NCBI GenBank assembly: GCA_024636575.1
Contig: JAGXGU010000079.1
Span: 1 to 7,491 of the forward strand
Direction: 5' to 3'
Length of the DNA stretch: 7,491 nucleotides
From: Altererythrobacter sp.
Lineage (GTDB): Bacteria > Pseudomonadota > Alphaproteobacteria > Sphingomonadales > Sphingomonadaceae
Of the stretch, positions 1 to 4,861 are shown in pieces. The translations under genes were made by a program, and so were the position numbers. Under the pieces are notes generated by a model, which saw only the letters and a program-made list of their open reading frames with translations, was not told where the DNA came from and searched no databases. The first letter of the stretch is position 1. The number at the start of each line of letters is the position of its first letter.

Positions 1-125
1 ACGTCCATGAACTTACCGCCATCTTTGCGCGAGCGCTTGGTCCACAGGTCGGTTTTTGGATTCTTAATCTGGGTTCGGGCATCAATCGAGCCAATGCGGT
101 GGTTTTTGCCGGTGTTCTTCGCCAT
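1..125 (-). CDS. Small basic conserved hypothetical protein, 5' part only
   Basis: The gene reads leftwards from an ATG at 123-125 and is cut by the window edge after 41 complete codons. The visible protein starts MAKNTGKNHRIGS and continues with a KNPKTDLWTKR stretch and a DGGKFMD stretch. It is rich in Lys, Arg, Asn and Gly, with no signal peptide or membrane segment. A good ribosome binding site (AAGGAG on the minus strand, 133-138) lies 7 bases before the start, which supports this start and a real gene. From memory, short proteins with this pattern (a KNTGK start, then KNP(K)T, W.KRD and GKFMD) occur as hypothetical proteins of about 50-60 aa in many bacteria. I know of no function and assign none. 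The basic composition would suit nucleic-acid binding, but that is inference. Confidence 0.75.
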   Translation of the reverse strand, partial: MAKNTGKNHRIGSIDARTQIKNPKTDLWTKRSRKDGGKFMD

Positions 126-140
126 CTTTTTTCTCCTTGG

Positions 141-452
141 TGGAGAAACGAACGGCGAGTCCGCCCGGTTCCTCGAGCATTCGTCGTCCCGGTGGCCCCG
201 CTCTGAGCGCACGTGGCTATCAGCGTAGCTGAAATGAGTGTCGAGAGCGAGTGTTCCGGCTTCAGAATATGTGGCTCTGCTCGCAGCGCAGTCTGCAATC
301 AGCCGGTGGGTTCAACCGGTCATCGCAACACTTTAGTCTTTCAGAAATGCTGTCGTTCAGGTGGCGACGCAGTGGCGGACACCAAAAGAGTCTTCGTTAA
401 GAGTTGCTGCTATTCACTTGCAGCCGTTCCGTTGCAACATCATAGTCAGGCT
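141..452. other. Gene-free stretch, no recognisable feature
   Basis: About 310 bases in which I see no convincing gene on either strand. Open frames exist but lack a good ribosome binding site and give Ser/Cys/Arg-rich, low-plausibility proteins. Small inverted repeats are present, such as CCGGT/ACCGG at 303-319 and CAGC/GCTG at 219-229. They are too short to interpret. The promoter of the minus-strand gene at 1-125 presumably lies in the left part of this stretch. Confidence 0.5.
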
Positions 453-602
453 ATGAAGAATTACATCGGCCTCATTGGCGCCCTGTTCCTAATTGGATGT
501 GGCGGTGACAGTGGGGCTGACTATGCGGTGGCCAGCGTGCAGCATTGCGGAGGTGAAGCCCTTACGCCTATCCACCCAGTTCTTGCCGTTCCAGCCACCT
601 AG
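453..602 (+). CDS. Possible small lipoprotein, 49 aa
   Basis: The frame from the ATG at 453 encodes MKNYIGLIGALFLIGCGGDSG followed by about 28 residues ending at a TAG at 600-602. The N-terminus fits a lipoprotein signal well: a Lys after Met, a hydrophobic run of about 11 residues and a lipobox LIGC with Cys16, then a Gly/Asp/Ser-rich tether (a +2 Gly). If real, it would be lipidated and membrane-anchored. Against it: no strong ribosome binding site is visible (only CAGG about 4 bases upstream), the mature part has no known domain, and its 3' end overlaps the minus-strand transposase remnant's reading frame. It may be an intact small lipoprotein, the 5' end of a longer gene broken by insertion or deletion, or chance. 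Confidence 0.35.
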   Translation: MKNYIGLIGALFLIGCGGDSGADYAVASVQHCGGEALTPIHPVLAVPAT

Positions 603-699
603 AGCTCGACCTAAAAGCAGACCGGCAGGAACCGACCCAATAGTGAGCATTCGCGGGCGAAACCGCTTGCTGCTTGAACTCTTCTGTATGCTTCTTCAT
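568..699 (-). pseudogene. Remnant of IS3-family transposase orfA (first ~13 codons)
   Basis: From an ATG at 697-699 the minus strand reads MKKHTEEFKQQAV, the typical start of IS3-family OrfA helix-turn-helix proteins (commonly MKKHTEEFKQEAVRIAL...). After codon 13 (about position 661) the similarity stops. The frame continues with an unrelated sequence (SPANAHYWVGSC...) to a TAG at 568-570, giving 43 residues where OrfA usually has about 90-100. The helix-turn-helix, the leucine zipper and the whole orfB with its DDE site are missing. A strong AAGGAG (minus strand, 710-715) lies upstream. This is best read as the left end of an IS element whose rest was lost by deletion. It cannot encode a working transposase. 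Confidence 0.6.
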
Positions 700-704
700 C
701 TCGT

Positions 705-719
705 CGGTCTCCTTGACCG
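705..719 (-). promoter_or_regulatory. Hairpin holding the ribosome binding site of the orfA remnant
   Basis: CGGTC at 705-709 pairs with GACCG at 715-719. The 5-base loop carries most of the minus-strand AAGGAG that precedes the orfA ATG at 699. Structures that restrain transposase translation are known in IS elements, so this may be a relic of that. The pairing is seen; the function is inferred. Confidence 0.35.
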
Positions 720-738
720 AGTGTTAAACTCTCAAGTG

Positions 739-866
739 ACCGGCGCAAAACCGGTACAAGTCCAACCTGCATGAATCCGGCGAGGGGCCGACCTCAATTG
801 CGAGGAAGCTTGGGATCAGTCGAATGTCTGTCTATCGGGTGCTGGAGCGATAATACTTCCAGCCCG
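739..866. other. Run of four short hairpins between IS remnant and EF-hand gene
   Basis: Four inverted repeats follow one another: ACCGG/CCGGT (739-743 with 751-755), CGGC/GCCG (778-781 with 787-790), CCTC/GAGG (792-795 with 802-805) and GCTGGA/TCCAGC (841-846 with 858-863). The last is extended by CGG/CCG across a two-base bulge (836-838 with 864-866). No coding frame fits. The last hairpin lies about 25 bases beyond the stop of the EF-hand gene and could help end its transcript, though it has no T-run. The whole run could be part of an IS end, a fragment of a structured RNA such as a group II intron, or chance. Confidence 0.3.
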
Positions 867-890
867 TTTCTCGTGTACAGCGCTTGCGGC

Positions 891-1319
891 TCAAAAGATC
901 ATCTCAATCGCATCACCAAAATTCATATTTTCGCGCGCAGTGGACAATTCCTTAAGGGTTATACGACCGTCATTGTTTTGATCGGCGAATTTGAGGTCTC
1001 GATCAATACCACTTTTCCATTCGAGCAGTGACAGTTCACCGTTCGAGTTCGCGTCGAGCAGCCCGAATAGCCGCTCAAGTAGAGGGCGTTCGAGCTGCTT
1101 TTCGACGACGCCGTCGGGCAAATTGGTTGTGACAAATTCCTGCTTCGAAATTGGCCCACCATCTGGTCCAGAGAAAAACAGAAATATATCCAAGCTATTT
1201 GCCCGAATTTCGGCTAGAGTGATGTAAAGATCATCGGCAATATTAGCGGGCAGAGTATTTTGTGCATGAACGGGACTAGCTAGCGCTAAAATAGCACCAA
1301 AAACAATGTATTTTCTCAT
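891..1319 (-). CDS. Secreted EF-hand calcium-binding protein, 142 aa
   Basis: The ATG at 1317-1319 is preceded by AAGGAAG (minus strand, 1325-1331) 5 bases upstream, a good ribosome binding site. Residues 1-19 form a Sec signal peptide (MRKY, a hydrophobic core, cleavage likely after SPVHA). The mature protein has two canonical EF-hand loops with acidic first and last positions: residues 89-100 (DANSNGELSLLE) and 113-124 (DQNNDGRITLKE). A degenerate third loop sits at 50-61 (SGPDGGPISKQE), where Ser replaces the first Asp. It is predicted to bind Ca2+ in the periplasm or outside the cell. Its partner and role are unknown; sphingomonads carry many small EF-hand secretory proteins. Its base composition is visibly more A/T-rich than pckA or the chvI operon. 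The upstream side is occupied by a transposase remnant starting about 38 bases away, so its promoter may be displaced or supplied by that remnant. Confidence 0.85.
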   Translation of the reverse strand: MRKYIVFGAILALASPVHAQNTLPANIADDLYITLAEIRANSLDIFLFFSGPDGGPISKQEFVTTNLPDGVVEKQLERPLLERLFGLLDANSNGELSLLEWKSGIDRDLKFADQNNDGRITLKELSTARENMNFGDAIEMIF

Positions 1320-1356
1320 AATAGCTTCCTTGTCCGTCGTCAGAACATTTGGCGCA

Positions 1357-1403
1357 AAATTACGGTGCCAAATTACGGTGCCAAATTACGGAATTACGGT
1401 GCC
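1357..1403 (+). repeat. Tandem AAATTACGGTGCC repeats at left end of the unit
   Basis: Two exact abutting copies of the 13-mer AAATTACGGTGCC occupy 1357-1369 and 1370-1382. They are followed by a partial copy (AAATTACG, 1383-1390) and a further AATTACGGTGCC (1392-1403) that runs on into AGTTTACT. This looks like repeated duplication of the element's left terminus. Confidence 0.85.
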
Positions 1404-1440
1404 AGTTTACTAAATCCACTAATTGTGTCAATCGTTCCGG

Positions 1441-1563
1441 ATGAGCCGCCTTCCCCTTCTGGTCATGCCCGGCATTCCTTATCACGTCACCCAGCGCGGC
1501 AATCGGCGTGCGCTGAATTCCGGGGAATTCCGGGGACACGAATTCCGGGGACACAACACTTAA
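1441..1563 (+). pseudogene. Truncated Y1 (HUH-type) transposase, N-terminal fragment
   Basis: The frame from ATG 1441 gives MSRLPLLVMPGIPYHVTQRGNRR. It closely follows the usual RAYT/IS200-like N-terminus (M.RL.RLV.PG.PHHVTQRGNRR). After Arg23 the reading frame enters the right-end repeats (ALNSGEFRGHEFRGHNT) and stops at TAA 1561-1563, for 40 residues in total. The HUH metal-binding motif and the catalytic Tyr, which lie further downstream in intact proteins, are absent, so it cannot be active. The junction near 1511-1515 marks an internal deletion. Confidence 0.75.
1515..1554 (+). repeat. GAATTCCGGGGACAC repeats at right end of the unit
   Basis: Two full copies of GAATTCCGGGGACAC lie at 1525-1539 and 1540-1554, and a truncated copy GAATTCCGGGG lies at 1515-1525, sharing one base with the next. 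The last copy leads into AACACTTAATTC (1555-1566). This mirrors the duplication seen at the left end. Confidence 0.85.
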
Positions 1564-1600
1564 TTCCCAACGCGCCATCTCCGCTGTGGCGGTGCAAAGG

Positions 1601-1623
1601 GGGCGGCCCATTGACGGCCGCCC
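1601..1623 (-). terminator. Hairpin downstream of the DUF937 gene, likely terminator
   Basis: GGGCGGCC (1601-1608) pairs perfectly with GGCCGCCC (1616-1623) around a 7-base loop, starting 13 bases beyond the stop codon at 1636. In the minus-strand transcript the stem is followed by a C-rich tract and only three T residues, so termination may be weak or Rho-assisted. Confidence 0.55.
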
Positions 1624-1635
1624 TTGCGCGCACCG

Positions 1636-1995
1636 CTATTTCTTGCCGAACAGGCCCGATGCCATGCCGGCGATGTCGTTGAGCGGATTGCCGTCGCCGT
1701 CGCGGTCGAGCATGTTCAGCAGCCCCTTGGCCTGCGGATGTTCGTTCAATATCTGGTTGAATTTGGTCAGCGATCCTTCGCCGCCCAATTGATCGACGAT
1801 GGTGCCGAGCATCCCGGTATCGAGGCCGGTCTTCGCCGCCGCCAGTTCCACTGTATCGCCATCTTCGGTGTGGCTTTTGCCCAGCGCTGCAATCGCTTTT
1901 TCGGCTGTCGCTGCATCGATGCCCAGCTTTTCCGCCATATTGGCAACGGTGGGGTGGTCGCCAGCCGCGTCCATAATCGTGTCGAACAGGCTCAT
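1636..1995 (-). CDS. DUF937 (YidB-like) small protein, 119 aa
   Basis: The start at ATG 1993-1995 is preceded by GGAG (minus strand, 2004-2007). A longer in-frame start upstream would run through the pckA terminator and is rejected. The protein is a soluble, mostly helical 119-residue chain: an N-terminal helix (MSLFDTIMDAAG), an Ala-rich segment resembling a helix-turn-helix (about 17-40), a Gly-rich link GGEGSL (71-76) and a C-terminal LDRDGDGNPLND stretch (96-107), ending MASGLFGKK. The last part is the pattern typical of DUF937 family members, where a D-x-D-G-D-G loop resembles a calcium site. There is no signal peptide or membrane segment. The family has no firmly established function. 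It lies downstream of pckA in the same direction but beyond a strong terminator, so it probably has its own promoter within about 1996-2054. Confidence 0.75.
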   Translation of the reverse strand: MSLFDTIMDAAGDHPTVANMAEKLGIDAATAEKAIAALGKSHTEDGDTVELAAAKTGLDTGMLGTIVDQLGGEGSLTKFNQILNEHPQAKGLLNMLDRDGDGNPLNDIAGMASGLFGKK

Positions 1996-2044
1996 CGCAA
2001 AATCTCCATCGATTGATTCGGCAGGATAATGCGCCCTGGCCCGC

Positions 2045-2084
2045 CAAAGGAAAAGGCCCTCTTCCCGGTGAAGGGAAGAGGACC
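2045..2084 (-). terminator. Intrinsic terminator of pckA
   Basis: GGCCCTCTTCCC (2055-2066) pairs with GGGAAGAGGACC (2073-2084) over 12 base pairs (one G-T) with a 6-base loop. In the minus-strand direction the stem is followed by TTTTCCTTT (2054-2046). It begins 56 bases after the pckA stop. This is a clear Rho-independent terminator and separates pckA from the DUF937 gene. Confidence 0.85.
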
Positions 2085-2140
2085 TCCCTCTCCATCCCGC
2101 ATTTACGGGCATGTAACTGTTTGCTCAGGTGGGCACAGGA

Positions 2141-3745
2141 TCAGGCCGCCTGGATTTCCCCGTGCGGGGCAGCGCGGCGGACGCCTTCGTCCACATGGGC
2201 TTCGAATTCGGCAAAATTTTCGATGAACAGACGCACCAGCTTCTGCGCGGTGCGGTCAAATTCTTCCTTGTCTGCCCAGGTCGAACGCGGATCGAGGATT
2301 GCGCTGTCGACGCCCTCCACCGCAACCGGAACGTCAAAGCCGAAATTGGGATCCTTGCGGAATTCGGCATCATTCAGCGAACCATCCAGCGCCGCGTTCA
2401 GAAGCGCGCGGGTGGCCTTGATCGGCATCCGGTTGCCGGTGCCATATTTGCCCCCGGTCCAGCCGGTATTGACCAGCCAGCATTGCGCGCCGCCTTCCGC
2501 AATCCGTTTCTTCAGCAGATTGCCGTAAACACTGGGGTGGCGCGGCATGAACGGCGCGCCGAAGCAAGTGCTGAAGGTCGCTTCCGGCTCGGTCACCCCG
2601 ATTTCGGTGCCCGCCACCTTGGCGGTGTAACCAGACAGGAAGTGATACATCGCCTGATCCGGTGTCAGCCGGGCAATCGGCGGCAAAACCCCGAATGCAT
2701 CGGCGGTCAGCATGATCACATTGGACGGCACCGGGCCGAGATTGTCTGCGGAGGCGTTGGGAATCGCCGACAGCGGATAGGCGGCACGGGTGTTTTCCGC
2801 GAGTGAATTATCGTCGAGATCAAGCTCGCCGTTTTCGTCCATAACCACATTTTCCAGCACGGTGCCGTGCATCCGGGTGGTGGCGTGGATTTCCGGTTCG
2901 GCATCTGCGGACAGGCGGATCATCTTGGCGTAACAGCCGCCTTCGAAATTGAACACGGCGGTATCGGACCAGCCATGTTCATCATCGCCGATCAATGTGC
3001 GGCTGGCGTCGGCGGACAATGTGGTCTTGCCAGTGCCGGACAGGCCGAAGAAAATCGCGGTCTTGCCGTCCGGCCCGATATTGGCTGAACAATGCATCGG
3101 CATCACGCCCTTGGCAGGCAGCAGGTAATTGAGAATGCCGAACACGCTTTTCTTCATTTCGCCGGCATATTTGGTGCCGCCGATCAGGATCAGCTTTTCA
3201 GTCAGATTGACCGCGATCACCGTCTCGCTGCGGCAGCCATGCCGCGCTGGATCGGCGCGGAAACTGGGCAAGTCGATAATGGTATATTCGGGGAGGAACC
3301 CTTCCAGCTCCTGCTCCGTCGGGCGGACGAGCAGGGTGCGGATGAACAGATTGTGCCACGCCAATTCGTTGATCACCCGCACCTTCACGCGGTGTTCCGG
3401 CTGCGAACCGCCGAACAGATCAGCCACGAAAAGATCATCCTTCGCGCCCAGCGCAGTGAAGAAATCCTGCTTCAGATTGGCGAAATGCTCCGGCGTCATG
3501 GATGCATTGACCTTGCCCCACCACACGGTGTCCTCGGTCGTTTCATCGCGGACGATGAACTTGTCTTTCGCCGAACGCCCGGTGTGTGCGCCCGTTTCCA
3601 CCACCAGCGGGCCGTGCCTGGCAAGCTTGCCTTCGCCCCGCGCCAGCGCCTGTGCGACCAGTTCCTCTGTCCCGCAATTGGGGTGTATCGCAGCATTGGT
3701 GGCAATGCCCTGATTGCTCAGCGTATGGGAAAGTGGCGTGGACAC
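2141..3745 (-). CDS. pckA: Phosphoenolpyruvate carboxykinase (ATP)
   Basis: This is a 534-residue protein, close to E. coli PckA (540), catalysing oxaloacetate + ATP to phosphoenolpyruvate + ADP + CO2, the first committed step of gluconeogenesis, in the cytosol. The family's active-site elements are all present: TGRSAKDK with Arg57 (substrate site), TKYAGEMKK (191-199) with Tyr193 and metal-ligand Lys199, MPMHCSAN with metal-ligand His218, the P-loop GLSGTGKTT (234-242, Lys240) and kinase-2 IGDDEHGW (252-259, Asp254/Asp255). The start chosen is GTG at 3743-3745, 6 bases after AGGAG (3752-3756), giving MSTPLSHTLSNQGI. An ATG 18 codons upstream (3799) has no ribosome binding site and would add an atypical N-terminus. 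The gene is divergent from chvI, as in many alphaproteobacteria, and has its own terminator. In Agrobacterium pckA lies beside chvG-chvI, and the two loci are functionally linked. Confidence 0.97.
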   Translation of the reverse strand: MSTPLSHTLSNQGIATNAAIHPNCGTEELVAQALARGEGKLARHGPLVVETGAHTGRSAKDKFIVRDETTEDTVWWGKVNASMTPEHFANLKQDFFTALGAKDDLFVADLFGGSQPEHRVKVRVINELAWHNLFIRTLLVRPTEQELEGFLPEYTIIDLPSFRADPARHGCRSETVIAVNLTEKLILIGGTKYAGEMKKSVFGILNYLLPAKGVMPMHCSANIGPDGKTAIFFGLSGTGKTTLSADASRTLIGDDEHGWSDTAVFNFEGGCYAKMIRLSADAEPEIHATTRMHGTVLENVVMDENGELDLDDNSLAENTRAAYPLSAIPNASADNLGPVPSNVIMLTADAFGVLPPIARLTPDQAMYHFLSGYTAKVAGTEIGVTEPEATFSTCFGAPFMPRHPSVYGNLLKKRIAEGGAQCWLVNTGWTGGKYGTGNRMPIKATRALLNAALDGSLNDAEFRKDPNFGFDVPVAVEGVDSAILDPRSTWADKEEFDRTAQKLVRLFIENFAEFEAHVDEGVRRAAPHGEIQAA

Positions 3746-3810
3746 GATATTCTCCTGATCAGGCCGGATAGTGGCTTTGGCATATAGCCGGAATCCCATA
3801 TCCGAGTCGC

Positions 3811-3826
3811 CTGCATACGAATGCAG
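3811..3826. promoter_or_regulatory. Candidate LacI-family operator upstream of pckA
   Basis: CTGCATACGAATGCAG is a 16-base inverted repeat with 6-base perfect arms (CTGCAT/ATGCAG) around a 4-base centre containing CpG. Even-length palindromes centred on CG are the hallmark of LacI/GalR-type operators. It sits 65 bases upstream of the pckA start and just downstream of the candidate -10, where a repressor would block transcription. In Sinorhizobium a LacI-family regulator, PckR, controls pckA. Whether this site belongs to a PckR orthologue is inference. Confidence 0.4.
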
Positions 3827-3837
3827 CGGAAGCGCGC

Positions 3838-3866
3838 CCCCTACTTGGCCAACCCGATTCCGTCAA
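3838..3866 (-). promoter_or_regulatory. Weak candidate sigma-70-type promoter for pckA
   Basis: On the minus strand TTGACG (3866-3861) is separated by 17 bases from TAGGGG (3843-3838). The -35 is good and the -10 is poor. It lies about 93 bases upstream of the GTG and next to the palindrome at 3811-3826. It is offered only as the best match in the region. Confidence 0.25.
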
Positions 3867-3955
3867 ACTGCGCAGGCCATTCCCCTGCCAAACTTATCTT
3901 GATACCAGCCAATTCGTTGTCTCATTGCACCGAAGCGTTTAGTCGTGTCGGTCAC

Positions 3956-4061
3956 TAGAGCATCGTGCTGAAAAGTGGGAACCGGTTTTCAGATTTTTAC
4001 GATGCCACAACAGAGAATTAGAGCGGGCGACGTGCGTCAGATTAAACGCAGCCGGTTCTAA
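3956..4061. repeat. Two-hairpin palindromic intergenic repeat
   Basis: The first hairpin pairs GCATCGT (3960-3966) with ACGATGC (3999-4005) and CTGAAAA (3968-3974) with TTTTCAG (3986-3992), with the loop region GTGGGAACCGG. The second pairs TTAGAG (4018-4023) with TTCTAA (4056-4061), with an inner TGCGT/ACGCA pair (4033-4037 with 4046-4050). The pattern TAGAGCAT...CTGAAAAGTGGGAACCGGTTTTCAG...TTCTAA matches, from memory, a dispersed repeat seen in many copies in Rhizobiales and sphingomonad intergenic regions. It ends only 26 bases before the chvI start, so it is likely transcribed in the chvI leader or contains its promoter. Confidence 0.75.
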
Positions 4062-4087
4062 GTCAGGATCGATCAGGCGAAGAAATT

Positions 4088-4861
4088 ATGGTGCAATCAG
4101 AAATGCGGCCCCCGGACACTGAGAACACCCGCCAGGATTCCGGGCAAAAGGTAATCGCGCTGGTCGATGACGACCGCAATATTTTGACAACCGTGTCCAT
4201 TGCGCTCCAGGCAGAAGGTTACGGGACGCGGCTGTATTCGGATGGCGAAGCTGCGCTGAAGGCGTTGCTTGATAACCCGCCCGATCTGGCCGTGTTCGAC
4301 ATCAAGATGCCGCGCATGGACGGGATGCAATTGCTGCGGGAATTGCGCAAGCATTCCGCTCTCCCGGTTATTTTCCTGACCAGCAAGGATGATGAACAGG
4401 ACGAAGAAGCAGGGCTGGAACAGGGTGCGGACGATTATATCGCCAAACCTTTCAGCTTGCGCCTGCTTCTGGTGCGGATCAGGGCGATCCTGCGCCGCAG
4501 CGCCGCCCTTGCCGACGATGCCGACCCTGATAAGATTACCGACAAGGAAGATCCCGTCGGCACGCTGGCGCGCGGCAAGTTGCTGATGGATCCGGCCCGC
4601 CACCATGTGACCTGGGACGGCAGCCCGGTTTCCCTGACCGTGACCGAATTTCTCATTCTTGAAGCGCTGGCGGTGCGCCCTGGCGTCATCAAATCGCGCA
4701 ACCAATTGATGGACGCGGCCTATACCGAAGATATGTTCGTGGATGACCGGACAGTGGACAGCCATATCAAGCGCATGCGGCGCAAATTCCGCGCCGTGGA
4801 CGGGGATTTCACCGCAATCGAAACGCTTTACGGGGCAGGCTACAGCTTTACCGATGGCTGA
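4088..4861 (+). CDS. chvI: Two-component response regulator ChvI, OmpR/PhoB family
   Basis: This 257-residue DNA-binding regulator is phosphorylated by the sensor ChvG. The receiver domain spans about 21-137. It has the acidic pocket DDD at 27-29, the phosphoacceptor Asp71 in VFDIKMPRMDG, Thr98 in FLTSKDD and Lys120 in AKPF. A linker (140-157) leads to an OmpR-type winged helix (about 158-257) with recognition helix DDRTVDSHIKRMRRK (219-233) and wing YGAGYSF. The family (ChvI/ExoS-ChvI of rhizobia and Agrobacterium) controls acid, envelope and host-contact responses, motility and exopolysaccharide, and affects pckA and central carbon genes. The start at ATG 4088 is only weakly supported (AGG about 11 bases upstream), and Met6 is an alternative. 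The gene overlaps chvG by 8 bases, so the two are translationally coupled. A palindromic repeat occupies its leader. Confidence 0.93.
   Translation: MVQSEMRPPDTENTRQDSGQKVIALVDDDRNILTTVSIALQAEGYGTRLYSDGEAALKALLDNPPDLAVFDIKMPRMDGMQLLRELRKHSALPVIFLTSKDDEQDEEAGLEQGADDYIAKPFSLRLLLVRIRAILRRSAALADDADPDKITDKEDPVGTLARGKLLMDPARHHVTWDGSPVSLTVTEFLILEALAVRPGVIKSRNQLMDAAYTEDMFVDDRTVDSHIKRMRRKFRAVDGDFTAIETLYGAGYSFTDG

Larger units (their letters stand above)
1357..1566 (+). mobile_element. Internally deleted IS200-like/REP-associated transposase (RAYT) unit
   Basis: The left side carries AATTACGGTGCCAGTTTACT (1392-1411), and the right side carries GAATTCCGGGGACAC followed by AACACTTAATTC (1540-1566). I recognise both as sequences that flank REP-associated Y1 transposase genes in many proteobacteria. 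Between them only the first 24 or so codons of such a transposase remain (from 1441), against about 200-300 codons in intact genes. Both end motifs are present in more than one copy. The element is therefore a short, non-autonomous, MITE-like derivative that a related transposase might still mobilise in trans. The flank recognition is from memory and should be confirmed by alignment. Confidence 0.6.

Noticed and set aside
1357..1403. Tandem 13-mers as a CRISPR or iteron array
   Set aside because: The copies abut with no spacers, there are no cas or rep genes nearby, and they match the left end of a transposase unit.
1996..2112. N-terminal extension of the DUF937 protein
   Set aside because: The extra frame runs through the pckA terminator, and the GGAG-preceded ATG at 1995 starts the family-like sequence.
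2129..3787. Long plus-strand open frames (2129-2806 and 3092-3787) opposite pckA
   Set aside because: pckA is unmistakable on the minus strand with all catalytic motifs. These frames have no family resemblance and mirror its codon bias.
3746..3799. ATG start 18 codons upstream for pckA
   Set aside because: It lacks a ribosome binding site, whereas GTG 3745 has AGGAG at 6-base spacing and gives the usual family N-terminus and length.
4743..4853. Upstream in-frame start for chvG at 4743
   Set aside because: It would place 37 extra residues inside the chvI winged-helix coding region, and the family N-terminus fits ATG 4854.
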